Shown here piece after piece: positions 26,696 to 34,379 of a stretch of DNA of 64,000 nt; positions within the stretch are counted from its first letter, which is position 1, and each line of letters starts with the position of its first letter. Location: positions 1 to 64,000 of the forward strand of contig VGBZ01000009.1 of the NCBI GenBank assembly GCA_016870275.1, in the 5' to 3' direction. The notes below the pieces were generated by a model, which saw only the letters and a list, made by a program, of their open reading frames with translations, had not been told where the DNA came from and did not search any database. The translations under genes were made by a program, and so were the position numbers. The DNA comes from Actinomycetota bacterium (lineage in GTDB: Bacteria; Actinomycetota; Acidimicrobiia; Acidimicrobiales; Microtrichaceae).

Positions 26696-28255
26696 GTGCC
26701 ACCCACCGACTCCGACCGACCATCCGGGCTCGCCCGCTGGTACGTCTCGGTGGTCGCGCTCGTGCCCATCGCCCTGACCGCCGTTGCGGTCCGTTTCACT
26801 CAACCGGCGGCCGGGACCGACGCCGTGGCCTACATCGCCGTGGCCGACTCACTGCGTGCCGGCGACGGGCTCGGATTCTTCCTCGAACGGCCGCTGACGA
26901 CGTGGCCGCCGTTGTGGCCGGTACTGCTCGCCGTCGGCTCGGCAGTCACGGGGTGGCGGGGAGATCTGGTGGCCGTCGCCCTCAACGCCGTCATGTTGGT
27001 CGGGGTGGTGCTCCTCTCCGCTGCGGTCGTCAGCCGGATCCTGAGCGACCTCCGACTGCGCGCTCTGTTCGTCGCCGGCGTTGCCGTCTCACCACTGCTG
27101 ATCGGCTTGGGGGCGTTCGTCCAGACCGAGGTGGCGTTCGTGCTGCTCTCGCTGTTGACCATCTGGTTGCTCCTGTTGGCCACCGAACGCCATCTCCCGG
27201 TCCTGCTCGTCACCGCCGGACTGGTCACGTCCACCGGCTTCTACATTCGCTACCAGGCGCTCTACGTGGTGGTGCCGTTCGCGTTGTGGCTCGCTGTTCG
27301 GGCATGGAGACAGGATCGGCGCCTCGCCGGGGTCGTGACCGACGTGTGCTGGTACGCCGTGCCCGCTGTGGTTCCGAGCGTGGCGTGGATGCTGCGCAAC
27401 CTGTCCATCTCGGACACCGCCATGGGCCCTCGGTTCCCTTCCTCGGTCGGGCCGCTGCAGAACCTCGCAGCAGCGTTCCGGACGACGGCGAAGTTCGTGA
27501 CGTCGATCCCCGACGGGCCCAACCTCGTCCTCGCTGCACTCGGTGTCGTCATCGTCACCGTCGTGGTGGCCACGGCGATCCGTACCCAGGGGTTCCGGCC
27601 GCTCGACGCCGCTGCGGGTCCGGTCGGCTTGTTGTCCATCTTCGTGACCGTGTTCACCGCACTCATGGTCGTGAGCCGATCGATCGTCGGTTTCGACGAC
27701 CTCGACATCCGGCTGCTCGCTCCGTCCCTCGTCCCCACAGCTCTGTTGTTCCTCAGGTGGGTCGAACTGGTGCTGCTCGATCGACCGCGCTGGCGGACCG
27801 TCGGCTGGACCGTCGCCGGCGTGTGGCTCGGCACGCAGGTGCTGCTCACGCTCGCTCTGCTCGGCCCGCTCAACTCGGTGATCTCCGATGTCGGCTACAA
27901 CGCACCCCGGGCGGTGGCTGCATCGAGGAGTCCGGCGCTCACCGCTCTGCCCGAGGGCTGTGTCCTGTACTCCAACAACTCCGCCGACATCTACCGTTCA
28001 CAGGTCGAAGCGCTCATCAGCCCCCGCCGGACCGAGTACAAGTCGGACCAGCCGACCGATGACCTCGAGGAACTCCAGCTCCGCGTCGATGCAGCTTCGG
28101 AACGAAACGAGCAGGTCTGTCTGGTCTGGGTCGAGTACTCCGTCGATCCCGACTTCCACGACCGGGCGGACATCGCCGGAGTCGTCGACCTGCGCGAGGT
28201 GGCCTCCGCAGACGGCGTGACCTCCTACGTGCTCGCACCCCGCAACTCGCCGTGA
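26696..28255 (+). CDS. GT-C-like polytopic membrane protein, paralogue A
   Basis: A 519-residue protein with about ten hydrophobic helices and a soluble C-terminal domain of about 100 residues. The first external loop reads GTDAVAYIAVADSLRAG then FFLERPLTTWPPLWPVL, with an Asp and aromatic residues placed as in GT-C lipid-linked-sugar glycosyltransferases. The C-terminal domain starts near PEGCVLYSNNSADIY and carries SPRRT at about residue 441, followed by PTDDLEEL. Both loop and C-terminal domain recur in the gene at 34380. Likely an envelope glycosyltransferase, but donor and acceptor are unknown. The GTG start lies four bases after the acyltransferase stop. Confidence 0.7.
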   Translation: MPPTDSDRPSGLARWYVSVVALVPIALTAVAVRFTQPAAGTDAVAYIAVADSLRAGDGLGFFLERPLTTWPPLWPVLLAVGSAVTGWRGDLVAVALNAVMLVGVVLLSAAVVSRILSDLRLRALFVAGVAVSPLLIGLGAFVQTEVAFVLLSLLTIWLLLLATERHLPVLLVTAGLVTSTGFYIRYQALYVVVPFALWLAVRAWRQDRRLAGVVTDVCWYAVPAVVPSVAWMLRNLSISDTAMGPRFPSSVGPLQNLAAAFRTTAKFVTSIPDGPNLVLAALGVVIVTVVVATAIRTQGFRPLDAAAGPVGLLSIFVTVFTALMVVSRSIVGFDDLDIRLLAPSLVPTALLFLRWVELVLLDRPRWRTVGWTVAGVWLGTQVLLTLALLGPLNSVISDVGYNAPRAVAASRSPALTALPEGCVLYSNNSADIYRSQVEALISPRRTEYKSDQPTDDLEELQLRVDAASERNEQVCLVWVEYSVDPDFHDRADIAGVVDLREVASADGVTSYVLAPRNSP

Positions 28256-29475
28256 CCCGCCGATCCGCCGACGCTGCGGTCATCGTGGTAGGGGCGGGCC
28301 TTGTCGGGCTCGCTGCCGCCCGAGCCATCGGGGAACGGCTCGGAACCGGGGACATCGTCGTCGTCGACAAGGAGGACGGGCCGGCCCGGCACCAGAGCGG
28401 ACGAAACTCCGGTGTCGCCCACTCCGGGCTCTACTACGCGCCGGGCTCGGCCAAGGCCGACCTCGCCGTTCGCGGTCGGGCGGCGCTCGAGCAGTACTGC
28501 TCCGAGCGTTCGATCCCGTACCGCACCTGCGGCAAGGTCGTCGTGGCCTCAGACGCCGCCCAGCTCCCGGCGCTCGCCGAACTCGAGCGGCGAGGAGCGG
28601 CCAACGGCGTGCGGGTCGAGCGCCTCGACTCCGAGAGGCTCCGTCGGATCGAGCCCCACGTCCGGGCCGTCGGGGCGCTGCACGTGCTCGACACCGGGGT
28701 GGTCGACTACCCCGGTGTTGCGCGCTCGCTCGTCGGCGAGGTGTGCGTCGCCGGCGGTGAGCTGCGGGTTGGGCTCGAACTGACGCAGGCCGCAGTGCGT
28801 GGTGACGGGCTCGACGTCGCGTTCGCAGACGGCACCCGCTTGCGCACCAGCGTGCTCGTGAACTGCGCCGGGTTGCAGAGCGACCGGGTCGCCGCCCGGT
28901 GCGGAGCGGAGCCGTCGGTGCACATCGTGCCGTTCCGGGGCGACTACACCGACGTCACCGGATCGTCGGCCGAACTGGTGCGGGCGCTCGTCTACCCGGT
29001 GCCCGACCCGCGTTGGCCGTTCCTCGGGGTGCACCTGACCCGGTCGATCGAAGGGCACGTGCACGCCGGCCCGACCGCCGTCCTGGCGCTGGGACGTGAG
29101 GCCTACGACCGTTCCGTCGACCGCACCGACGCTCTGGCGTTGCTGCGGAACCGGGCGCTCTGGCGGCTCGGCCTGCGCTACTGGCGCACCGGGTTGGCCG
29201 AGCTGCGCCGGGCTCGGTCACCCGAGCGGGTCGCAGAGGACCTGCAGCGGCTCGTGCCCGAGCTCGACGCTGCCGACCTGCGACCCGCCGCTCCGGGTAT
29301 CCGAGCCCAAGCCGTCTCGGCCGACGGCCGCCTGATCGACGACTTCGCATTCGCCGTCTCGCCGCGCTGCGTGCACGTGCTCAACGCCCCGTCGCCGGCG
29401 GCCACAGCGGCGCTGGCGATCGGTCAAGTCATCGCCGGACGGGTCGACACCATCCCGAGGCGAACCGGCCGGTGA
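28252..29475 (+). CDS. lhgO: L-2-hydroxyglutarate oxidase-type FAD oxidoreductase (LhgO-like)
   Basis: A 407-residue FAD-dependent DAO-fold oxidoreductase. The dinucleotide motif is IVVGAGLVGLAAARAIGE, then HQSGRNSGVAHSGLYYAPGSAKA, a near-diagnostic LhgO segment, and NCAGLQSDRVAARCG. GIRAQAV and the C-terminal NAPSPAATAALAIGQVI complete the family pattern. LhgO oxidises L-2-hydroxyglutarate to 2-oxoglutarate, feeding electrons to quinones, and serves metabolite repair. The GTG overlaps the stop of the membrane protein as GTGA. The unrelated neighbours make cotranscription more about compactness than about one pathway. A perfect hairpin follows. Confidence 0.87.
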   Translation: MTRRSADAAVIVVGAGLVGLAAARAIGERLGTGDIVVVDKEDGPARHQSGRNSGVAHSGLYYAPGSAKADLAVRGRAALEQYCSERSIPYRTCGKVVVASDAAQLPALAELERRGAANGVRVERLDSERLRRIEPHVRAVGALHVLDTGVVDYPGVARSLVGEVCVAGGELRVGLELTQAAVRGDGLDVAFADGTRLRTSVLVNCAGLQSDRVAARCGAEPSVHIVPFRGDYTDVTGSSAELVRALVYPVPDPRWPFLGVHLTRSIEGHVHAGPTAVLALGREAYDRSVDRTDALALLRNRALWRLGLRYWRTGLAELRRARSPERVAEDLQRLVPELDAADLRPAAPGIRAQAVSADGRLIDDFAFAVSPRCVHVLNAPSPAATAALAIGQVIAGRVDTIPRRTGR

Positions 29476-29480
29476 ACGAC

Positions 29481-29510
29481 CAACGGGAGGACCAGGAGGT
29501 CCTCCCGTTG
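29481..29510 (+). terminator. Strong hairpin terminator after lhgO
   Basis: A perfect 13-bp stem, CAACGGGAGGACC against GGTCCTCCCGTTG, with a 4-base AGGA loop, five bases after the lhgO stop. It is not followed by a T-run, so it could also protect the mRNA 3' end. Confidence 0.75.
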
Positions 29511-29607
29511 ATTGGCACCGTGTCCGACGAGGGGGCGTTCGGACCGGGCAGACCCGCCGGCGGTGAGGGGTACCGCTGCGGGCGAAATTGAGGTGTCGAG
29601 ATGCGGC

Positions 29608-29928
29608 TCAGGCCGCAGCGACGGTGGCCTTCTTCGCAGTGCTGCGGTCGAGCAACTGATCCGTGACCGGGGCGGCGGCCTTGGCCGCAGCGGTGGCGAC
29701 GCTCTTGGTCGTCCGGACCACGTTGGTGGCGAACTTCGCCTGGTTGTCGATCACCTCAACCGGGGTGGGCAGCTTCTCGGCGAAGGGGACGGCCGGGAAC
29801 TCGCTGCGGCGGTCGGTGACGAAGTCGACGACGGTGCTGACGACCTTGGTGACGGGCTGCTTGAGATCACCGATCACCTGAACGATGCGCTCCTGGACGT
29901 CGGTCACGGGCTTGAGGATGGTGCTCAC
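29608..29928 (-). CDS. Small phasin-like protein
   Basis: A 106-residue helical, Ala/Val/Lys-rich protein. The central segment FPAVPFAEKLPTPVEVIDNQ followed by AKFATNVVRTTKSVATAAAK resembles the PTPxExxDxxxxFA motif of phasins and of the actinobacterial HBHA-like helical proteins. It might coat polyhydroxyalkanoate or lipid granules, or act as an amphipathic structural protein; this is inference from composition and one motif. The GTG start is preceded by CAGGAG. It is divergent from the peroxiredoxin with 210 bases between, the longest gene-free stretch here. The C terminus is TAKKATVAAA. Confidence 0.7.
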   Translation of the reverse strand: MSTILKPVTDVQERIVQVIGDLKQPVTKVVSTVVDFVTDRRSEFPAVPFAEKLPTPVEVIDNQAKFATNVVRTTKSVATAAAKAAAPVTDQLLDRSTAKKATVAAA

Positions 29929-30074
29929 GGGACTCCTGCTCTCTGCTCGGTGGCGACCGGTGGCCGCCTTGAAGGTCTGCTAACTGTAGCAAGCAGATGC
30001 GAACTGTGGTAGTCGATCCGCTTGCGACAGTTGTCACTCCAGCGATGCGTCAGGAGGACTGGTCACCAGCAGTA

Positions 30075-30094
30075 ATCTTGACTAAGATGGTCAA
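30075..30094 (+). promoter_or_regulatory. Overlapping dyads upstream of the peroxiredoxin gene (candidate operator)
   Basis: Two interlocked inverted repeats: ATCTT-GACT-AAGAT (30075-30088) and TTGAC-TAAGATG-GTCAA (30078-30094). This AT-richer island lies 45-65 bases before the start, where a regulator could bind. Which regulator is unknown. Confidence 0.4.
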
Positions 30095-30129
30095 CTATTA
30101 GCACCGCAGCACCGCTGCACGAGACCACT

Positions 30130-30133
30130 GGAG
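30130..30133 (+). promoter_or_regulatory. Shine-Dalgarno GGAG deciding the start at 30139
   Basis: GGAG ends five bases before GTG 30139. It overlaps the in-frame GTG at 30133 and so argues against that earlier start. Confidence 0.55.
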
Positions 30134-30138
30134 TGACC

Positions 30139-30774
30139 GTGAGCATCCGACTGGGCGACGAGGCCCCGAACTTCACAGCCGAGACCACCGAGGGGACCAT
30201 CGACTTCCACGACTGGAAGGGCGACAGCTGGGCCATCCTGTTCTCTCACCCCAAGGATTTCACCCCAGTCTGCACCACCGAACTCGGCACGGTCGCCAAG
30301 CTCAAGGACGAGTTCGACCGACGCGGCGTCAAGGTTGTCGGGCTCTCGGTGGACCCGGTCGACTCGCACGCCGAGTGGGCCGCCGACATCGCCGAGACAC
30401 AGGGACAGGCAGTCAACTTCCCGCTCATCGCCGACCCCGACCGCAAGGTCTCGGACCTCTACGACCTGATCCACCCCAACGCCAACGACACCCTCACCGT
30501 GCGCTCCGTGTTCGTGATCGGCCCCGACAACAAGGTCAAGCTCACGCTGACCTACCCCGCGTCGACCGGCCGGAACTTCGACGAGATCCTCCGTGTCGTC
30601 GACTCGCTCCAGCTCACGGCGAAGCACCAGGTGGCCACGCCGGCCGACTGGGAACAGGGCGGCGACGTGATCATCGTGCCGGCGGTGTCCGACGAGGATG
30701 CTGCCGCCAAGTACCCGGACGGGTGGCGGGCCGACAAGCCCTACCTCCGCTGGGTGCCACAGCCGCAGGGCTGA
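30139..30774 (+). CDS. 1-Cys peroxiredoxin (Prx6 type)
   Basis: A 211-residue peroxiredoxin. The peroxidatic cysteine is C45 in DFTPVCTTELG, and there is no other cysteine in the protein, so it is a 1-Cys enzyme. VVGLSVDPVDSHAEW, FPLIADPDRKVSDLY and the long C-terminal Prx6 domain (TPADWEQGGDVIIVP, KPYLRWVPQP) are typical. It reduces hydrogen peroxide and organic hydroperoxides in the cytoplasm with an external thiol or ascorbate-like reductant. The start at GTG 30139 matches the usual short N terminus and is supported by the ribosome-binding site. It stands alone, flanked by a candidate operator and a shared terminator. Confidence 0.92.
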   Translation: MSIRLGDEAPNFTAETTEGTIDFHDWKGDSWAILFSHPKDFTPVCTTELGTVAKLKDEFDRRGVKVVGLSVDPVDSHAEWAADIAETQGQAVNFPLIADPDRKVSDLYDLIHPNANDTLTVRSVFVIGPDNKVKLTLTYPASTGRNFDEILRVVDSLQLTAKHQVATPADWEQGGDVIIVPAVSDEDAAAKYPDGWRADKPYLRWVPQPQG

Positions 30775-30791
30775 CCTGGCCCTCGGGCCCG

Positions 30792-30856
30792 CCGGCGGAT
30801 CGTCGGACCCAGCCGAGTGCTCTCCCCGGGCTCAGGCTGGGTCGGCGATCCGCCGG
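30792..30856. terminator. Long imperfect hairpin between convergent peroxiredoxin and cyclase genes
   Basis: Arms at 30792-30814 and 30835-30856 pair over about 20 positions (GGCGGATCG with CGATCCGCC; GACCCAGCC with GGCTGGGTC) around a small internal mismatch and a 20-base loop. The cyclase stop codon is in the loop next to the right arm. Likely terminates both genes. Confidence 0.65.
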
Positions 30857-33800
30857 TAGAGGTTGCGCCAGGCCGTATCGGTGATGCCCAGCGCGCTGAG
30901 GCGGCGTTCGCTCTCCTCGCTGCGGTCCGCGCCCTCGCGGACCGCAGCGGCGAGGGCCACGAGCGCCGCACTCACCACGTCCTCGGTGCCCGAGCTCGTG
31001 TTCCGGGCCCGGTCGATCAGGGCTGCTCCGTCGGAACCAGCTGTGGCCAGGCCGAGTGCCAGGTCGGCGTGGATCCGATCGAGATAGGTCGAGGTGGCGT
31101 TACCGTTCACCAGTGCCGCAGCGGACGCGGCATCTGATCGGCGACCGATCGCAGCGAGCACGATCACGGCGACCGACACGACGTACGGCGAACGCCCGGG
31201 GAGTGACTCAACCCCATCGACGACTCCGAGCAGCTCGATGGACTCGTCGAATCGGCCGACCTGAGCCAGCGCCAACGCCGAGATCCCGACGAGTTCGTCC
31301 ACACCGACCGGACTCTGCTGGACCTCGGTGGCAGCTCCGAGATCGCTGAGGGTCAACTCCGGCTGTCCGAGTTGCACCTCCGTCGACCGCGAGACCGTCC
31401 GGGCGAAGCCGGTCGACGTGACAGCGCTCTGCGTACGCGCCTCGGCGAGGAGGTCGAGCCCCAGATCCACGTTGCCCGCCATGACCTCGGCCCGCCCCGC
31501 CACGGCGAGAGCCTGCTCCAGGCCGACCGGATCGCTGGCCACCCGGAGCGCCGCCACTGCGCCACCGCCCTCCTCGACCGCCTCGAGAGTGCGACCCCGC
31601 CACAAGCGGACCCCGGCGCGCACCACTCGCATCATTCCCTCGCCGTAGTGGTCGCCCCGACGTTCGCTCTCGCGGAGGACTCGGGCTGCGATCCGCTCCG
31701 CTTCGCTGAGATCACCGCGAATGAACTGCAGGTAGGCACCGAGACCATCGACCCAGATCAAGCCGCCGGCATCACCGACCTCGTCGAATGCCCGACGCGA
31801 CTCGGCCAGGATGTGCTCCGCCTCATCGAGACGACCATCGGTGAAGGCGATCCATGCCAGGTTCTGCAACGACCAGGCCTCTCCTCGCCGATCACCCACA
31901 GCGCGGAACGCATCAAGCGCCGCAGCGATGGGCCCCTCTGCGGCCCGATGATCACCACGCAACAACCTCGACATACCCCGCTGGCGGAGTGCCTCTGCGC
32001 AACCGTGGCTGTCCTCGGCGGCGACGAACAACTCGAGGGCCGCATCGATCTCCTCCTCGGCGAGCAGCACCTCACCCGATCGTGACGCCGCTGCGGCGAG
32101 GCTGAGGTAGGCCTGGGCGCGGGAGACGGGATCCTCCATGCACTCTGCCGCCTCCATGGCCGCTGAGGCGTCCTCTCGAGCCCCAGCGACCTGCCACTGC
32201 TCGACCCGGGACCTCGAACGACCTGACAACGCCTCGAATCGACGCCTGAGGTCTGTGGCCGGGAGGAGGTCGAGCAGTTGGGTGTAGACCCGCTCGGACT
32301 GGGGATAGAGACCGGACTGCTCAGCCCGGCGTCCCGACTCGAGGATCCACTCCGCCGCACGATCGATGAGAGCGGGATCGACCTGACCCTCGCGACTCAG
32401 GGTGAGGCTGACGGCCTCCACGTAGTGTCGGGCGACGGTCTCGACAGTGCCGTCGTCTGTGGAGTCCACCGAGAGCCGCTGGTCGTAGGTCTGGGCGATC
32501 CCGAGGTGGCGCTGCACCCGATCCCGTCGGGTGAGCCGGGAGTACGCCACCTCGCGCACCAGGTCGGAACGGAACGACCACTCGTCGGCGGTGAGCGTCA
32601 GGACGTCCTTGTTCACCAGTGCATCGACCACATCGGAGACGTCCTCCACGCCTCGGATCGCCTGTGCGGTCAGGTGCAGGATGCGCACGGGTCCAGCAGA
32701 CCCCCAGACCGCAGCGTCCTCGAGGACGTGCTGCTCCTCCGGCGACAGGGCATCCACCCGGGCCGCCACGAGTCCACGGAGCGTGTCGGGAAGGGAGTCA
32801 GCGACACTCACCGGCGCATCGAGAGCCCCGGGCGGGGCGTCGGCTCCGACCAGCGTGACGAGTTCCTCGAGGTAGAAGGGGTTGCCACCGGAGCGATCGA
32901 GCAGCGCCTGACGGTCGACTGCGGACAACTCACGGCCGCCGAGCACGTCGAGCAGGGCCTCGGACGCAGAACGATCCAGCGGCGTGAGGTTCAACACCAG
33001 CGAGTTGAATCGACCCCATCGTGGTGACCACCGGTCCTGCAACGCCCGGCGAGCAGTGGCGACCAGCACGAACGGCCGGCGGGCGAGCTGGGTCGAGAGC
33101 TCGTCGATCAACTCCAGGACGACGTCGTCGGCCCAGTGCAGATCGGCGAGACGCACGAGCAACGGCCGCCGCTCGACGAGCCACTCGATGAACCGGAGCA
33201 GGGCACCCGTGGCCTCGGCCCGGGCCCGGGTGCCGGTGAGGGAGCGCAACCGGGTGTCGTACCCCATGAGGTGCAGCAGACCGTCGACGACGGACTCGAC
33301 GTCGTTGGCGCCGAGGTCCTCGGTGGCGAAGTGCGACACCACAGCGCGCACCGCCGATCGGGCCACGTCCGCCGGGGCGTCACGATCGACCCGCAGACCG
33401 TCACGGAGGGCCTCGGCGACGGGCCACCACGGATTCGACTCGCCGTAGGGGACACAGCGACCAGCGACCTCGAACACGCCGTCGGTGGCACCGACGAGTT
33501 CGGCGAGCTCGTTGGCGATGCGCGTCTTGCCGACGCCGGCTTCGCCGAAGATCACCACGTGCAGGCCGCGACCGGAGCCGACAGCGACGTGGACAGCGTT
33601 GGTGAGCAACGCCATCTCGTGATCACGGCCGATGAGCGGAGCCTCCCGGTGGCGCGGGCGATGACCCGGCGGAAGGAGTGCCTCCTTGGCCACCCAGACG
33701 TTGATCGGACGCTCACGACCACGGGCGAGGAAGGACCCGCGGGACTCGTAGTCGATCACGCCGCTCGTGGCGAGGTAGGTGCTCTCCCCGACGAGCACCT

Positions 33801-34302
33801 CGTCGGGACCGGCCATGGTCTGCAGCCGTGATGCGGTGTTCACGACGTCGCCCATGGCCGTGTAATCGCCGCCGGCCCGGAGTGCCCCGACGAGCACCTC
33901 CCCGGTGTTCACACCGACCCGCATGCGGACGTCGGCGTCGGTGGTTGTGGCGTACTCCGCCAGCGTCTCCTGCATCCGCAACGCAGCGCGTACTGCACGC
34001 TCGGCATCGTCCTCGTGAGCGACCGGCGCGCCGAAGAGGGCGATGATGGCGTCACCGACGATCTTGTCGACACGGCCACCGAAGGTGGTCACATCGACGA
34101 CGAGTCGCTCGAAGGCCGCCTCGACGATCAACTTCACTTCCTCGGGGTCACGAGCCTCCGACAACGCCGTGAAACCGACGAGGTCAGCGAAGAGAACCGT
34201 GACGACCCGACGTTCCTCGGTCGGCTGCACCAGCGAGTGCCCACACGACCAGCAGAACCGGGCCCCCACCGCACACTCGGCTCCGCAACTCGGACAGTCC
34301 AC
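30832..34302 (-). CDS. Class III nucleotidyl cyclase-AAA/NB-ARC ATPase-TPR regulator
   Basis: A 1156-residue multidomain protein. Residues 1-22 form a zinc ribbon (C3, C6, C17, C20). A class III cyclase domain follows: metal Asp D40 in LFADLVGF, K80 and D84 in VDKIVGDAIIALFG, and GDYTAMGDVVNTASRLQ toward its end. Then comes a signal-transduction ATPase with Walker A FGEAGVGKT and a LHWADD Walker B-like motif, and a long helical TPR-like C terminus. The architecture is common in actinobacteria and usually annotated as an adenylate/guanylate cyclase; the partner and signal are unknown. The GTG start is fixed by TAGAAT with exactly 6 nt spacing. No transmembrane segment is seen. Confidence 0.88.
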   Translation of the reverse strand: MDCPSCGAECAVGARFCWSCGHSLVQPTEERRVVTVLFADLVGFTALSEARDPEEVKLIVEAAFERLVVDVTTFGGRVDKIVGDAIIALFGAPVAHEDDAERAVRAALRMQETLAEYATTTDADVRMRVGVNTGEVLVGALRAGGDYTAMGDVVNTASRLQTMAGPDEVLVGESTYLATSGVIDYESRGSFLARGRERPINVWVAKEALLPPGHRPRHREAPLIGRDHEMALLTNAVHVAVGSGRGLHVVIFGEAGVGKTRIANELAELVGATDGVFEVAGRCVPYGESNPWWPVAEALRDGLRVDRDAPADVARSAVRAVVSHFATEDLGANDVESVVDGLLHLMGYDTRLRSLTGTRARAEATGALLRFIEWLVERRPLLVRLADLHWADDVVLELIDELSTQLARRPFVLVATARRALQDRWSPRWGRFNSLVLNLTPLDRSASEALLDVLGGRELSAVDRQALLDRSGGNPFYLEELVTLVGADAPPGALDAPVSVADSLPDTLRGLVAARVDALSPEEQHVLEDAAVWGSAGPVRILHLTAQAIRGVEDVSDVVDALVNKDVLTLTADEWSFRSDLVREVAYSRLTRRDRVQRHLGIAQTYDQRLSVDSTDDGTVETVARHYVEAVSLTLSREGQVDPALIDRAAEWILESGRRAEQSGLYPQSERVYTQLLDLLPATDLRRRFEALSGRSRSRVEQWQVAGAREDASAAMEAAECMEDPVSRAQAYLSLAAAASRSGEVLLAEEEIDAALELFVAAEDSHGCAEALRQRGMSRLLRGDHRAAEGPIAAALDAFRAVGDRRGEAWSLQNLAWIAFTDGRLDEAEHILAESRRAFDEVGDAGGLIWVDGLGAYLQFIRGDLSEAERIAARVLRESERRGDHYGEGMMRVVRAGVRLWRGRTLEAVEEGGGAVAALRVASDPVGLEQALAVAGRAEVMAGNVDLGLDLLAEARTQSAVTSTGFARTVSRSTEVQLGQPELTLSDLGAATEVQQSPVGVDELVGISALALAQVGRFDESIELLGVVDGVESLPGRSPYVVSVAVIVLAAIGRRSDAASAAALVNGNATSTYLDRIHADLALGLATAGSDGAALIDRARNTSSGTEDVVSAALVALAAAVREGADRSEESERRLSALGITDTAWRNLYRRIADPA

Positions 34303-34308
34303 AGGCGC

Positions 34309-34314
34309 ATTCTA
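34309..34314 (-). promoter_or_regulatory. -10 hexamer TAGAAT, leaderless start at 34302
   Basis: TAGAAT on the reverse strand, close to the ideal -10, with exactly 6 nt to the GTG of the cyclase gene. No Shine-Dalgarno is present. Confidence 0.65.
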
Positions 34315-34379
34315 CGGGGATCGGGAACGGACGCTTCCAGGGGTACTTGTCTCAGGGTGTTCCGACCCCCGACACTGGT

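Noticed and set aside
30078-30099. Classical -35/-10 promoter (TTGACT and TATTAG) before the peroxiredoxin
   Set aside because: The spacing is only 12 bases, too short for a sigma-70 type promoter; the dyads are a better explanation of the sequence.
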